Assembly: GCA_024698925.1 (NCBI GenBank)
Contig: JAILQO010000039.1
Span: 23,203-87,202, forward strand
DNA from: Bacteroidaceae bacterium
Lineage (GTDB): Bacteria; Bacteroidota; Bacteroidia; Bacteroidales; Bacteroidaceae
DNA: 64,000 nucleotides
Direction: 5' to 3'
The translations under genes and the position numbers were made by a program. The notes under the pieces were generated by a model. The model was not told the origin of the DNA and made no database searches. It was given only the letters and a program-made list of their open reading frames with translations. Position 1 is the first letter of the stretch. Each line of letters starts with the position of its first letter. Shown here piece by piece: positions 26,550-34,135 of the stretch.

Positions 26550-27601
26550 ATCGCCCTAAACACGCATATTCCTTTCTTCGCCGCATGGCGCTATGCCTAT
26601 CATTAGTGACAGGTATCGGCACGGCACATGCTGAAAACTGGTTCCGACAGTTCGACCGTTGGCTTGAGAAAGGAATGCGTTCAGGGATAGACTCCAGCTA
26701 TCAGGCCGTACCCAAACTGATGAACCAAGTCTATGTCGGCAGCTACGTCTATTGGCAGAACTATCGGATGAATATGCCACTCTTTGGTGACAACGTCAAC
26801 ACCATCGTACCAGATATTCAAGATGACGATCACTACATGATCAACGCGCATTCCGTACAGGCCGAGGCTGACGTAGCCATTGACTGGAAAGGACTCACGC
26901 TGGAGCTGCCCATCCCCATTCAGGACAAATACCACCTTGCCCTTGGGTTAGCCAAGAACGGCTCCGTGTGGGGGTTCCGTCTGCGCTATAAAGATCTTCA
27001 CCAGATGGAAGGCGACTGCAACATCGGCAACCGTTTGATTAATCAGGAGAACAACTCGCTGCAAACGTTTCTGGCAGAGGGCTACTATGTCTTCAACCAT
27101 CGCAAATTTTCGTTAGCGGCAGGCCTTTATTCGGATATGATCCAAAAGCGCAGTGCAGGCAGTCCGCTGGTCTATCTTAATTACTTCCAGACGAACTATT
27201 CCGTCAACAAGACATTCCCCGCCAATTCCGACCATTTCCAGACACACCAGCTCTCACTCGGTGCCGGTTACGCCTACAACTTTGCGCTGATGGGCGGACG
27301 GTTGGTATTCCATGCCTCTTTTGTTCCGATGTTCACCCTCTACTCCCACATGGAACATCAGACCGATCTTGACAATGGACAGAACACATCACAATGGAAT
27401 GAGTTTTACAAAGCTGCCGATACAGGTCATGCACGCTTTCGCATCAACAATTTTACACGCTTGGCAGCGAACTATAGCTTTGACCGCTACATTATCACAT
27501 TCCTATTCAACCACCGCTATACAGGATATAGTAATGACCTGAACCTCCAAATCAGTCATTTAGACATGGATGCTCAGGTCAATTTCTGCACTCGCTTCTA
27601 A
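26546..27601 (+). CDS. DUF4421-like outer-membrane protein
   Basis: 351 residues. A signal peptide ends GTAHAENW. The N-terminal part (WFRQFDRWLEKGMRSGIDSS, then WQNYRMNM) and later strand-rich segments (VWGFRLRYKDLH, FSLAAGLYSDM, LSLGAGYAYNF) with a terminal Phe match the DUF4421 family of predicted Bacteroidota outer-membrane proteins. Its start overlaps the apbE stop, so the two are translationally coupled, but a shared task is not evident. Its stop lies 22 bases from the convergent fetB stop, with no room for a separate terminator. The function is unknown. Confidence 0.75.
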   Translation: MNRPKHAYSFLRRMALCLSLVTGIGTAHAENWFRQFDRWLEKGMRSGIDSSYQAVPKLMNQVYVGSYVYWQNYRMNMPLFGDNVNTIVPDIQDDDHYMINAHSVQAEADVAIDWKGLTLELPIPIQDKYHLALGLAKNGSVWGFRLRYKDLHQMEGDCNIGNRLINQENNSLQTFLAEGYYVFNHRKFSLAAGLYSDMIQKRSAGSPLVYLNYFQTNYSVNKTFPANSDHFQTHQLSLGAGYAYNFALMGGRLVFHASFVPMFTLYSHMEHQTDLDNGQNTSQWNEFYKAADTGHARFRINNFTRLAANYSFDRYIITFLFNHRYTGYSNDLNLQISHLDMDAQVNFCTRF

Positions 27602-27623
27602 GTATATAAGCAATCTGTATTCT

Positions 27624-28400
27624 CTATGGTTTCATCACCTCGTGCAAGCGGCCATAGGAATCGAAGGCTTGACGTGTGGACAACCACAGCGCCAGGATCA
27701 GTGACAGCATAGAAGCTGACATAGTTATCACCACAATCATCATCTGGTATTTCACAGCGACATCAGGTGCCGAGCCACCCAATATCTGTCCAATCATCGT
27801 ACCAGGCAACGCCACAATTCCCATCACAGCCATATTGGCTATACAAGGTGTAAAACTCTTGATGACAGCTTCGCGCATGAATGGCAACCAAGCCTCGAAG
27901 CGAGTTGCGCCGTTACCCAGGAGATAATAGTAAGTAGCCTGTTCGCGTTGAACGCCGCTATAGAATGTACTCAATGTCAAAACATTGACGCCCAACATGT
28001 TTCCCATTAGGATTCCCATGATGGGAATGAAATAGCGAGCCGTGAAGGGATGATCCAACTGGAGTACGAAGCAGAGGAAGAAGAAGCCTATCAGCAACGC
28101 AGAGATAACGAAACTTAGGAAGGCAGGCATCGCCACAACGCGCCAACGCAGGCGTGTCCGCTCTCCTACTGTATGCGTTGCTATCACTGCCATGATAACC
28201 ACCCAAAGTGAATTCAGCCAAGGGTTGTCCCACTCAAAGAGATAGCGCAAATAGATACTGATCAGGAACAGCTGCACAATCATCCGTGCGGCAGCTATCA
28301 GTGTCGCACGAACTAAGCCCGTCCGTAGCAGTCGCAAGAACAGCAACGGAATGAGCAAGAGTAGCAGGCCGATGGCCAGTGATAGGATACTGATGTCCAC
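27624..28400 (-). CDS. fetB: FetB-like ABC transporter permease (UPF0014)
   Basis: 258 residues, close to E. coli FetB (YbbM), which with the ATPase FetA exports iron and increases resistance to oxidative stress. About seven hydrophobic helices are present. Conserved parts are MGILMGNMLGVN, ALGATP-like LLGNGATRFEAW and ALPGTMIGQILGGSAP. No FetA-type ATPase is in the window, so the partner must be encoded elsewhere or the permease works differently. It starts 2 bases after the rnfA stop and is thus the last gene of the Rnf operon, hinting at a link between redox machinery rich in iron-sulfur clusters and iron handling. That link is inference. Confidence 0.85.
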   Translation of the reverse strand: MDISILSLAIGLLLLLIPLLFLRLLRTGLVRATLIAAARMIVQLFLISIYLRYLFEWDNPWLNSLWVVIMAVIATHTVGERTRLRWRVVAMPAFLSFVISALLIGFFFLCFVLQLDHPFTARYFIPIMGILMGNMLGVNVLTLSTFYSGVQREQATYYYLLGNGATRFEAWLPFMREAVIKSFTPCIANMAVMGIVALPGTMIGQILGGSAPDVAVKYQMMIVVITMSASMLSLILALWLSTRQAFDSYGRLHEVMKP

Positions 28401-28402
28401 GC

Positions 28403-29020
28403 TTAGATGCCAAAGACGTGCGCAAGGCCGTTATCAACGCCGCCGAAGCCCATGAAGGCCATCGCCAGCAAGCCTGCAACGACAAGGGCTATGGGCATAC
28501 CTTGCATCCCCTTGGGAACATCCATCATAGCCAACTGCTCGCGAATGGCAGCAAAGATGGTGAGGGCAAGACCAAAGCCGAGGGCGGTGCTCACGGCGAA
28601 GATCACACCTGTCAGCAGGTTGGGCTCCAGACCCTGTGCATTGTAAGTACCCTGTGCCACGAGAATGGCGACACCAAGGATAGCACAGTTGGTCGTAATC
28701 AAGGGCAAAAAGACACCAAGCGCCTGATACAATGCAGGCGATACCTTCTTCAGTACAATCTCCACCATCTGCACGAGGGCTGCGATGACGAGAATGAAGG
28801 CAATGGTCTGCAAGTATTCAAGATGGTAGCTCTCCAAGAGGCCCTGAATCAGATAAGTGACAATCGTGGCAATGGTCAGCACGAAAGCTACGGCAGCAGA
28901 CATTCCGAGCGCCGTATCAACCTTCTTCGAAACACCGAGGAACGGGCAGATTCCGAGGAACTGCGAGAACACGATGTTATTGACGAAGATGGCAGAGAAG
29001 AATATGAGTAAATATGCCAT
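28403..29020 (-). CDS. rnfA: Rnf complex subunit A
   Basis: 205 residues. RnfA is an integral membrane subunit of the ferredoxin:NAD+ oxidoreductase that couples electron flow to Na+ or H+ export. Six helices are expected; the opening YLLIFFSAIFVNNIVFSQFLG holds the conserved Cys region (GICPFLGVSKK), which with RnfE binds a membrane-embedded iron-sulfur cluster. A second such half, ITTNCAILG, occurs near residue 107. It lies 4 bases after rnfE in the order B-C-D-G-E-A typical of complete operons. Confidence 0.95.
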   Translation of the reverse strand: MAYLLIFFSAIFVNNIVFSQFLGICPFLGVSKKVDTALGMSAAVAFVLTIATIVTYLIQGLLESYHLEYLQTIAFILVIAALVQMVEIVLKKVSPALYQALGVFLPLITTNCAILGVAILVAQGTYNAQGLEPNLLTGVIFAVSTALGFGLALTIFAAIREQLAMMDVPKGMQGMPIALVVAGLLAMAFMGFGGVDNGLAHVFGI

Positions 29021-29024
29021 ATCT

Positions 29025-29609
29025 TTAAATCTTTGCTACTTTTTTAACAACTGCGATGAGATAACCTAGGGCAATGAAGGCACCAGGGGCAAGCACGAAG
29101 AGGAGCATACCATAGTCCTCAGAGTAGATGGTGGCCCCAAACAACTTGCCTGTGCCAAGCAATTCACGAATGCCGCCCAGCAACGTCAAAGCGATGGTGA
29201 AGCCCAAGCCAATACCGATGCCATCGAAGAGACTCTCAACAGGCCCGTTCTTGGCAGCAAAAGCCTCAGCACGACCCAGGATGATGCAATTTACAACAAT
29301 CAGCGGTATGAATAGGCCGAGTGTCTTATAGACTTCAGGCGTAAAGGCTTGCATAATCATCTGCAAAGCCGTCACCAACGAGGCAATCACCACAATGTAT
29401 GAGGGGATGCGAACCATGTCGGGGACGAGGCTCTTAATGCAGGAGATGATAAGATTCGAGAAGATGAGCACAGCCATCGTAGCAAGACCCATCGACATAC
29501 CGTTTATGGCGCTGGAAGTCGTTCCCAGCGTGGGGCACATACCAAGAAGAAGAACGAAGGTGGGGTTCTCCTTAAGGATGCCATTCCATAGGATTTTAAA
29601 ATATTTCAT
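29025..29609 (-). CDS. rnfE: Rnf complex subunit E
   Basis: 194 residues, paralogous to RnfA. It starts MKYFKILWNGILKENPTFV and has the Cys-containing GMCPTLGTTSSA loop and IVVNCIILGRAEAFA, features of RnfE/NqrD. It forms the membrane core with RnfA around an iron-sulfur cluster. About six membrane helices are visible. It is located 12 bases after rnfG. Confidence 0.95.
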   Translation of the reverse strand: MKYFKILWNGILKENPTFVLLLGMCPTLGTTSSAINGMSMGLATMAVLIFSNLIISCIKSLVPDMVRIPSYIVVIASLVTALQMIMQAFTPEVYKTLGLFIPLIVVNCIILGRAEAFAAKNGPVESLFDGIGIGLGFTIALTLLGGIRELLGTGKLFGATIYSEDYGMLLFVLAPGAFIALGYLIAVVKKVAKI

Positions 29610-29621
29610 AATCGTTCCTCC

Positions 29622-30233
29622 TTAGTTTTTAGGTTGTTGCTGAACAGAAGCACCAGTCTGGCCATCTGCGCCGGCTGAGGCTCCAGCATAAGCGTGGAAA
29701 GCCACATTGACGGCACGGAGGAAGGCACGGGAGGTGATCGTAGAAGCAGTGATGGCATCCACATCGCCACCATCCTTGCTGACGGTCAGCTCCTTCTCAC
29801 CTGGGTTTTTACCAATAATATTGCCCTTCTCGCCCTCCTGGAACCAGAAGTCTGCCTTGGCGCCAAGGCCGGGGGTCTCGGCGTGTTCCAGCACGGTGTA
29901 ACCCTTGATTGTTCCTTCATCGGCAAAGCCTACGAGCACAGTCAGTTTACCACCGAAGCCGTTGGGATCGATAGCCTTCACGGCAACGCCTTTATCAGTC
30001 GCATAAATCGTGACCGGATTGCCATTGGCATCTTCGGCTTCAGTCGTAGCCTGTACTTGGGCATCGCTAACGCCAAGCACACGATTGATACCTTCGGCCA
30101 ACGTGCGGGCTTTATTCTCTTCAATAGGACCTGCCGTTACTTCATTCACGTAGGCCAAAGCTCCAGCGGCAATGACCGAGATGAGGGTCAGCACACAGAG
30201 CATATTGGGAAGTGTAGATGGTAACTTTTTCAT
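29622..30233 (-). CDS. rnfG: Rnf complex subunit G (covalent FMN)
   Basis: 203 residues. One N-terminal helix (about 9-28) anchors a periplasmic FMN-binding domain. The flavinylation motif is ITASTITS near residues 161-168, where Thr165 is the expected FMN attachment site, close to but not identical with the common SGATxTS. KGYTVLEHAETPGLG is the conserved substrate-recognition part. The ApbE at 25467-26549 is a plausible modifying enzyme. The C-terminus is Gly/Ala/Gln-rich. The start overlaps the rnfD stop by 4 bases. Confidence 0.95.
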   Translation of the reverse strand: MKKLPSTLPNMLCVLTLISVIAAGALAYVNEVTAGPIEENKARTLAEGINRVLGVSDAQVQATTEAEDANGNPVTIYATDKGVAVKAIDPNGFGGKLTVLVGFADEGTIKGYTVLEHAETPGLGAKADFWFQEGEKGNIIGKNPGEKELTVSKDGGDVDAITASTITSRAFLRAVNVAFHAYAGASAGADGQTGASVQQQPKN

Positions 30234-31207
30234 TTCTTGACCTCCCCGAAGCGTTTAGGTTTAACATAAGTGTTGATGAGCGGAGTGAAGCCGTTCATGA
30301 TAAGGATTGCAAAGCTCATGCCCTCGGGATAGCTGCCGAAATCACGAATGAGCACCGTCAGCACACCGATGGCGACACCATAGATAAGTTGTCCTTTGGC
30401 CGTCATGGGTGATGTGACATAGTCCGTTGCCATGAAGCAGGCACCAAGCATCAGACCACCAGAGAGAATCACCTGTGTGGGATCAGCATAGCTGGGGTCG
30501 ATGAGGTGGAAAAGGCCAGCGAGCACAAAGACCGTACCAAGAATTGAAACGGGAATGTGCCAGGTGATGATCTTACGGCAGAGCATGAAGATGCAACCGA
30601 TGAGCAGGCAGATAGCGCTGACCTCACCGAGTGAACCACCCGTCTGTCCCAACAGCATATCGAGGGAAGAAGGAAGATCGTTCAACAAGCTGGCATCACC
30701 AGTCTTGATGGCATTCTTCATGATGGCTAGCGGCGTAGCGGCTGTCTCCACATCCACATAGCCCATCTGACCGCTGACGGGCCATGATGTCATCTGAACA
30801 GGGAAAGAAATCAGCAAAAATACGCGGCCGACAAGTGCCGGATTGAAAGGATTCGTACCAAGACCGCCAAACGTCAGTTTGCCGATACCGATGGCAACGA
30901 GGGCACCGATGATGATAATCCAAAGAGGAAGATTCGAGGGCAGGTTAAAGCCGAGCAGTAAACCGGTAAGTACGGCTGAACCGTCGCAGATGGTCAACTG
31001 CTTGCGACCAAGGATGAAGCGTGTAATGGCCCACTCAAAGAACACGCAAGCTACCACTGACGTCGCCATGACAATGGCAGCGCCCAGTCCAAAAAAGACA
31101 ATCGAAGCAACCAGTGCAGGAATGAGCGCAATGCATACGCCGTACATATTCTTCTGCACCGAGTCGCCACCGTGGACGTGGGGTGAAAGGGAAATGATGG
31201 GTTTCAT
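30230..31207 (-). CDS. rnfD: Rnf complex subunit D (covalent FMN)
   Basis: 325 residues with about nine to ten helices; homologous to NqrB. It begins ISLSPHVHGGDSVQKNM. It contains GGLGTNPFNPALVGRVF and AATPLAIMK, where Thr158 corresponds to the covalent FMN site of RnfD/NqrB (GATPL). It passes electrons between flavins in the membrane and contributes to ion transport. It lies 12 bases after rnfC and overlaps rnfG, indicating coupled translation. Confidence 0.95.
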   Translation of the reverse strand: MKPIISLSPHVHGGDSVQKNMYGVCIALIPALVASIVFFGLGAAIVMATSVVACVFFEWAITRFILGRKQLTICDGSAVLTGLLLGFNLPSNLPLWIIIIGALVAIGIGKLTFGGLGTNPFNPALVGRVFLLISFPVQMTSWPVSGQMGYVDVETAATPLAIMKNAIKTGDASLLNDLPSSLDMLLGQTGGSLGEVSAICLLIGCIFMLCRKIITWHIPVSILGTVFVLAGLFHLIDPSYADPTQVILSGGLMLGACFMATDYVTSPMTAKGQLIYGVAIGVLTVLIRDFGSYPEGMSFAILIMNGFTPLINTYVKPKRFGEVKK

Positions 31208-31219
31208 ATTTCTTTTCTT

Positions 31220-32590
31220 TTATTTCTTACTAATTGATTCCATGTGCCGAGCCTTGATAATACCCATCACGGTCTGCTTGGCCACACGAATGTTGTCGAG
31301 AAGCGGACGGTTGGAGGGGCAGGTAAAGGCGCAGGAGCCACATTCAATACAGGAAGTGACATCGTTCTTCTCGCAGCCGTCCCAATCTTTGAGGCGGGTG
31401 TAGGAAGCGAGGAGGTAAGGCTCAAGGCCCATGGGGCAAGCACTGACACACTTGGCGCAACGGATGCAAGGCGATACCTCACCGCGGCGGCTCTCCTTTT
31501 CAGTCATCAGCAGCAGACCGCTGGAGCCCTTGGTGACAGGTACTTCAAGCGACATCAGCGCACGTCCCATCATCGGACCGCCACCGATAATCTTTCCCGT
31601 ATCCTCTGGCAGACCGCCAGCCTCGTCAATGAGCTGTTGCATGGGCGTGCCGATGCGGGCGAGGAAATTGCTGGGATTCTTGACGCTTTTGCCCGTTACG
31701 GTGATGATGCGTTCGATGAGCGGCTTACGCTTCGTGACAGCTTCATAGATTGCATAGACCGTACCCACGTTCTGCACGATGGCACCTACATTGATAGGCA
31801 ATGCAGGAGGCGCTGGTACCTGACGACCGATAACAGCGTCGATGAGCTGCTTTTCACCACCTTGCGGATACTTGACCTTCAAAGGAACAACCTCTATACC
31901 GGGGTACTGTGCAGCCTTCTCTTTGAGCAGGTCTGTGAGCAATTTGATGGCATCGGGCTTATTCATTTCAATACCGATGAACGCGCGGGGGCAGTTCACA
32001 GCGTGCTTGATGAGCTGAATACCAACGAGTATCTGTTCGGGCTTCTCGAGCATCAGACGATGGTCTGCCGTCAGATACGGCTCACACTCTACAGCATTAA
32101 CAATGATGGCTTCAGCTTTCGTGCCTGGAGGCGGCAACAGTTTGACGCCTGTGGGGAAAGTGGCTCCACCCATACCTACGATGCCGGCAGCCTTGATGCG
32201 GTTCACGACCTCCTCGGCCGTAATGCCGCCGAGATCCTTCATCGTTACGAGCTTGTCGGAACGGTCAATGCTTTCTTCCCATTCATCACCTTCAACATCG
32301 ACCACAACGGCCATACGGCGTGTACCGCTTGAGTCAAGCACGACATCAACCTTATTGACCTTACCGCTGACGCTGGAGAAAACGGGAACACTGAGACCCT
32401 TTCCAGCTTCGCCGAGCAACGTGCCGACCTTCACTTCGTCGCCTTTCTTCACGACAGGCACCGCGGGAGCCCCGATGTGCTGAAACATCGAGAAGACAGC
32501 CTGCTTAGGGATTGCAGCAGTCTTTATTGGACTGGCAGCAGATAATTTGTTTTCGGCGGGATGAACACCGCCTATGTGGAATGTCTTCAT
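31220..32590 (-). CDS. rnfC: Rnf complex subunit C
   Basis: 456 residues from ATG 32590; an upstream TTG at 32608 would add six residues from a repetitive AATTTGACA stretch and is not preferred. RnfC carries the NAD(H) and FMN site (GIVGMGGATFPTGVKL, VNAVECEPYLTADHR) and two 4Fe-4S clusters (CIRCAKCVSACP and CIECGSCAFTCP near the C-terminus). It faces the cytoplasm and exchanges electrons with NAD. An N-terminal lipoyl-like barrel (KKGDEVKVGTLLGEA) is also present. It is located 27 bases after rnfB. Confidence 0.95.
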   Translation of the reverse strand: MKTFHIGGVHPAENKLSAASPIKTAAIPKQAVFSMFQHIGAPAVPVVKKGDEVKVGTLLGEAGKGLSVPVFSSVSGKVNKVDVVLDSSGTRRMAVVVDVEGDEWEESIDRSDKLVTMKDLGGITAEEVVNRIKAAGIVGMGGATFPTGVKLLPPPGTKAEAIIVNAVECEPYLTADHRLMLEKPEQILVGIQLIKHAVNCPRAFIGIEMNKPDAIKLLTDLLKEKAAQYPGIEVVPLKVKYPQGGEKQLIDAVIGRQVPAPPALPINVGAIVQNVGTVYAIYEAVTKRKPLIERIITVTGKSVKNPSNFLARIGTPMQQLIDEAGGLPEDTGKIIGGGPMMGRALMSLEVPVTKGSSGLLLMTEKESRRGEVSPCIRCAKCVSACPMGLEPYLLASYTRLKDWDGCEKNDVTSCIECGSCAFTCPSNRPLLDNIRVAKQTVMGIIKARHMESISKK

Positions 32591-32617
32591 TATTTGACAA
32601 TTTGACAATTTACAATT

Positions 32618-33487
32618 TTACGATTGAGCTGGCGCTGCGGGAGCCTCCACCTTTGGCTTCCGTGGCGGGAAGTTGAAGGCATGGATGGCGTTCTGCGGAC
32701 ATTCATCCTCACACTTGCGACAAAGCTTGCATTTCTCAGCGTCAATGTAGGCCAAGTTGGCATCTACGGTAATCGCTTCGAACTTGCAGACCTTCACGCA
32801 CTTCTGGCAAGCAATACAGCCTACGCTGCAGGCTTTACGCGTCTGTGCACCCTTGTCCTTGTTGTTACAAAGAACCACGACACGACGGTTCTTCAAGCCC
32901 TTCAGACGGATTTCTATCACGCCACGCGGACAAGCCTTGGAGCAAGCACCGCAAGCGGTACATTTCTCTTCGTCCACCTCAGGCAGACCCGTTTCGGGAT
33001 TCATGCGGATGGCATCGAACTGACAAGCTGCTACGCAGTCGCCACAGCCCAGACAGCCATAGGCACAAGCCGTCTCGCCCGAACCCAGCATCTGCTGCAC
33101 GCGGCAACTCTGGGCTCCGTCGAACTCAGCAATGCGGGGACGGCTCTCGCAAGTGCCGTTGCATCGCACGACAGCAACCTTCGGTGCACTGGCTTCGGCC
33201 TTCATACCAAGGATGTCAGCCACCTGTTCCATCACGGGCTGTCCGCCCACGGGGCAGAGCAAGCCTTCGAGCGAGCCCTTGTCAGCAGCCTTCACGCAGG
33301 CTCCGGCAAAACCGCTACAGCCCGGGAAACCGCAGCCGCCGCAGTTGGCCTGGGGCAGCACTTCTGCCACTTTACCGATGCGCTCGTCTTCATGGACAGC
33401 AAATTTCTTGCCAGCAAGGAACAGGATGAGCGCAGCCACCAGTCCGATGCTTCCAAGAACAATCACTGCAATCAGAATTACATTCAT
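32618..33487 (-). CDS. rnfB: Rnf complex subunit B, multi-cluster ferredoxin
   Basis: 289 residues. One N-terminal membrane helix is followed by a 4Fe-4S domain (NCGGCGFPGCSGFA) and then four ferredoxin-type Cys groups (CLGCGDCVAAC, CTACGACSKACP, CIACQKCVKVC and CKLCRKCEDECP). RnfB receives electrons from reduced ferredoxin. The number of Cys groups is larger than in the shortest RnfB proteins but usual for anaerobes. The C-terminus is Pro/Ala-rich. It is the first Rnf structural gene, 49 bases after rseC. Confidence 0.95.
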   Translation of the reverse strand: MNVILIAVIVLGSIGLVAALILFLAGKKFAVHEDERIGKVAEVLPQANCGGCGFPGCSGFAGACVKAADKGSLEGLLCPVGGQPVMEQVADILGMKAEASAPKVAVVRCNGTCESRPRIAEFDGAQSCRVQQMLGSGETACAYGCLGCGDCVAACQFDAIRMNPETGLPEVDEEKCTACGACSKACPRGVIEIRLKGLKNRRVVVLCNNKDKGAQTRKACSVGCIACQKCVKVCKFEAITVDANLAYIDAEKCKLCRKCEDECPQNAIHAFNFPPRKPKVEAPAAPAQS

Positions 33488-33536
33488 AAATAGTTAGAGT
33501 TTTATAGTTATTTGTTTAATATTGTTGCTCGTTATA

Positions 33537-33956
33537 TCATACTTTCCGAATGGTGAAAGAGAAATGTTGCTGGAGCAGCCCTCTAAAAAAGAGGAAAACC
33601 ACGATATAGTAAAGTGCCACTGAGCCCAAAGCCCATAAGGCACCCGTTGTTTCGCTACCCGAAAGACGTGTGGCAAAGAACAGCACAGGCAACATCAGCA
33701 GCAGCGGCAAACCATAGGCGATGATTGCAGCTCGGCGCCCATCTGAGAGGCGTCCTTCCAACTTCACCTTCTGCCCTACTCCATACACGGCGGAATCGGC
33801 CGTGAACACATCCACGTCCTTTTCCTTGGCCTCGGCACTACTGCACATTTGCTTGGCAGCACAACCCGAACAAGCCGACGACTGCAGAATCGTCACTCGA
33901 ACACATTCATTGTCAATGGCTTTCACCACAGCATCATGAGTTATTACTTGAGTCAT
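33537..33956 (-). CDS. rseC: RseC/SoxR-reducing system family protein
   Basis: 139 residues from ATG 33956 (a GTG lies one codon earlier). Two membrane helices (about 79-97 and 104-126) follow a cytoplasmic part with CSGCAAKQMC, the Cys motif of the RseC family. In enterobacteria RseC works with Rsx/Rnf to keep SoxR reduced or to tune the sigma-E pathway. In Bacteroidota it is often the first gene of rnf operons, as here, and may help assemble or regulate the complex. The exact role here is inference. Confidence 0.9.
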   Translation of the reverse strand: MTQVITHDAVVKAIDNECVRVTILQSSACSGCAAKQMCSSAEAKEKDVDVFTADSAVYGVGQKVKLEGRLSDGRRAAIIAYGLPLLLMLPVLFFATRLSGSETTGALWALGSVALYYIVVFLFFRGLLQQHFSFTIRKV

Positions 33957-33993
33957 CACGTAGTTTTGTAAGGTCTAGTTTGCAAAAGCGCTA

Positions 33994-34001
33994 CAAAGGT
34001 A
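33994..34001 (-). promoter_or_regulatory. Candidate -7 element of the rseC-rnf-fetB operon
   Basis: Minus-strand TACCTTTG matches TAnnTTTG, about 40 bases upstream of the rseC ATG. No proper TTG is found at the usual distance. Confidence 0.5.
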
Positions 34002-34073
34002 GCATTAAATAATGAGCTTCGCGCGCGCAAGATTAAAGAAATGGTAACACTTTTAATATATTTAACAAATGAG

Positions 34074-34106
34074 AAAGCCCCTGCCGTTCTCTAATACGAC
34101 AGGGGC
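34074..34106 (-). terminator. Rho-independent terminator of the cotH-like gene
   Basis: GCCCCTGCCG at 34077-34086 pairs with CGACAGGGGC at 34097-34106 (one mismatch). On the minus strand a T-rich stretch (TTTCTCATTTGTT) follows. It lies 30 bases after the stop at 34136. Confidence 0.75.
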
Positions 34107-34135
34107 GTTATCATTTACAAGAATCTTTCACTTGG

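Noticed and set aside
31244..32332. Plus-strand open frame opposite rnfC
   Set aside because: Shadow of the conserved rnfC reading frame; no domain.
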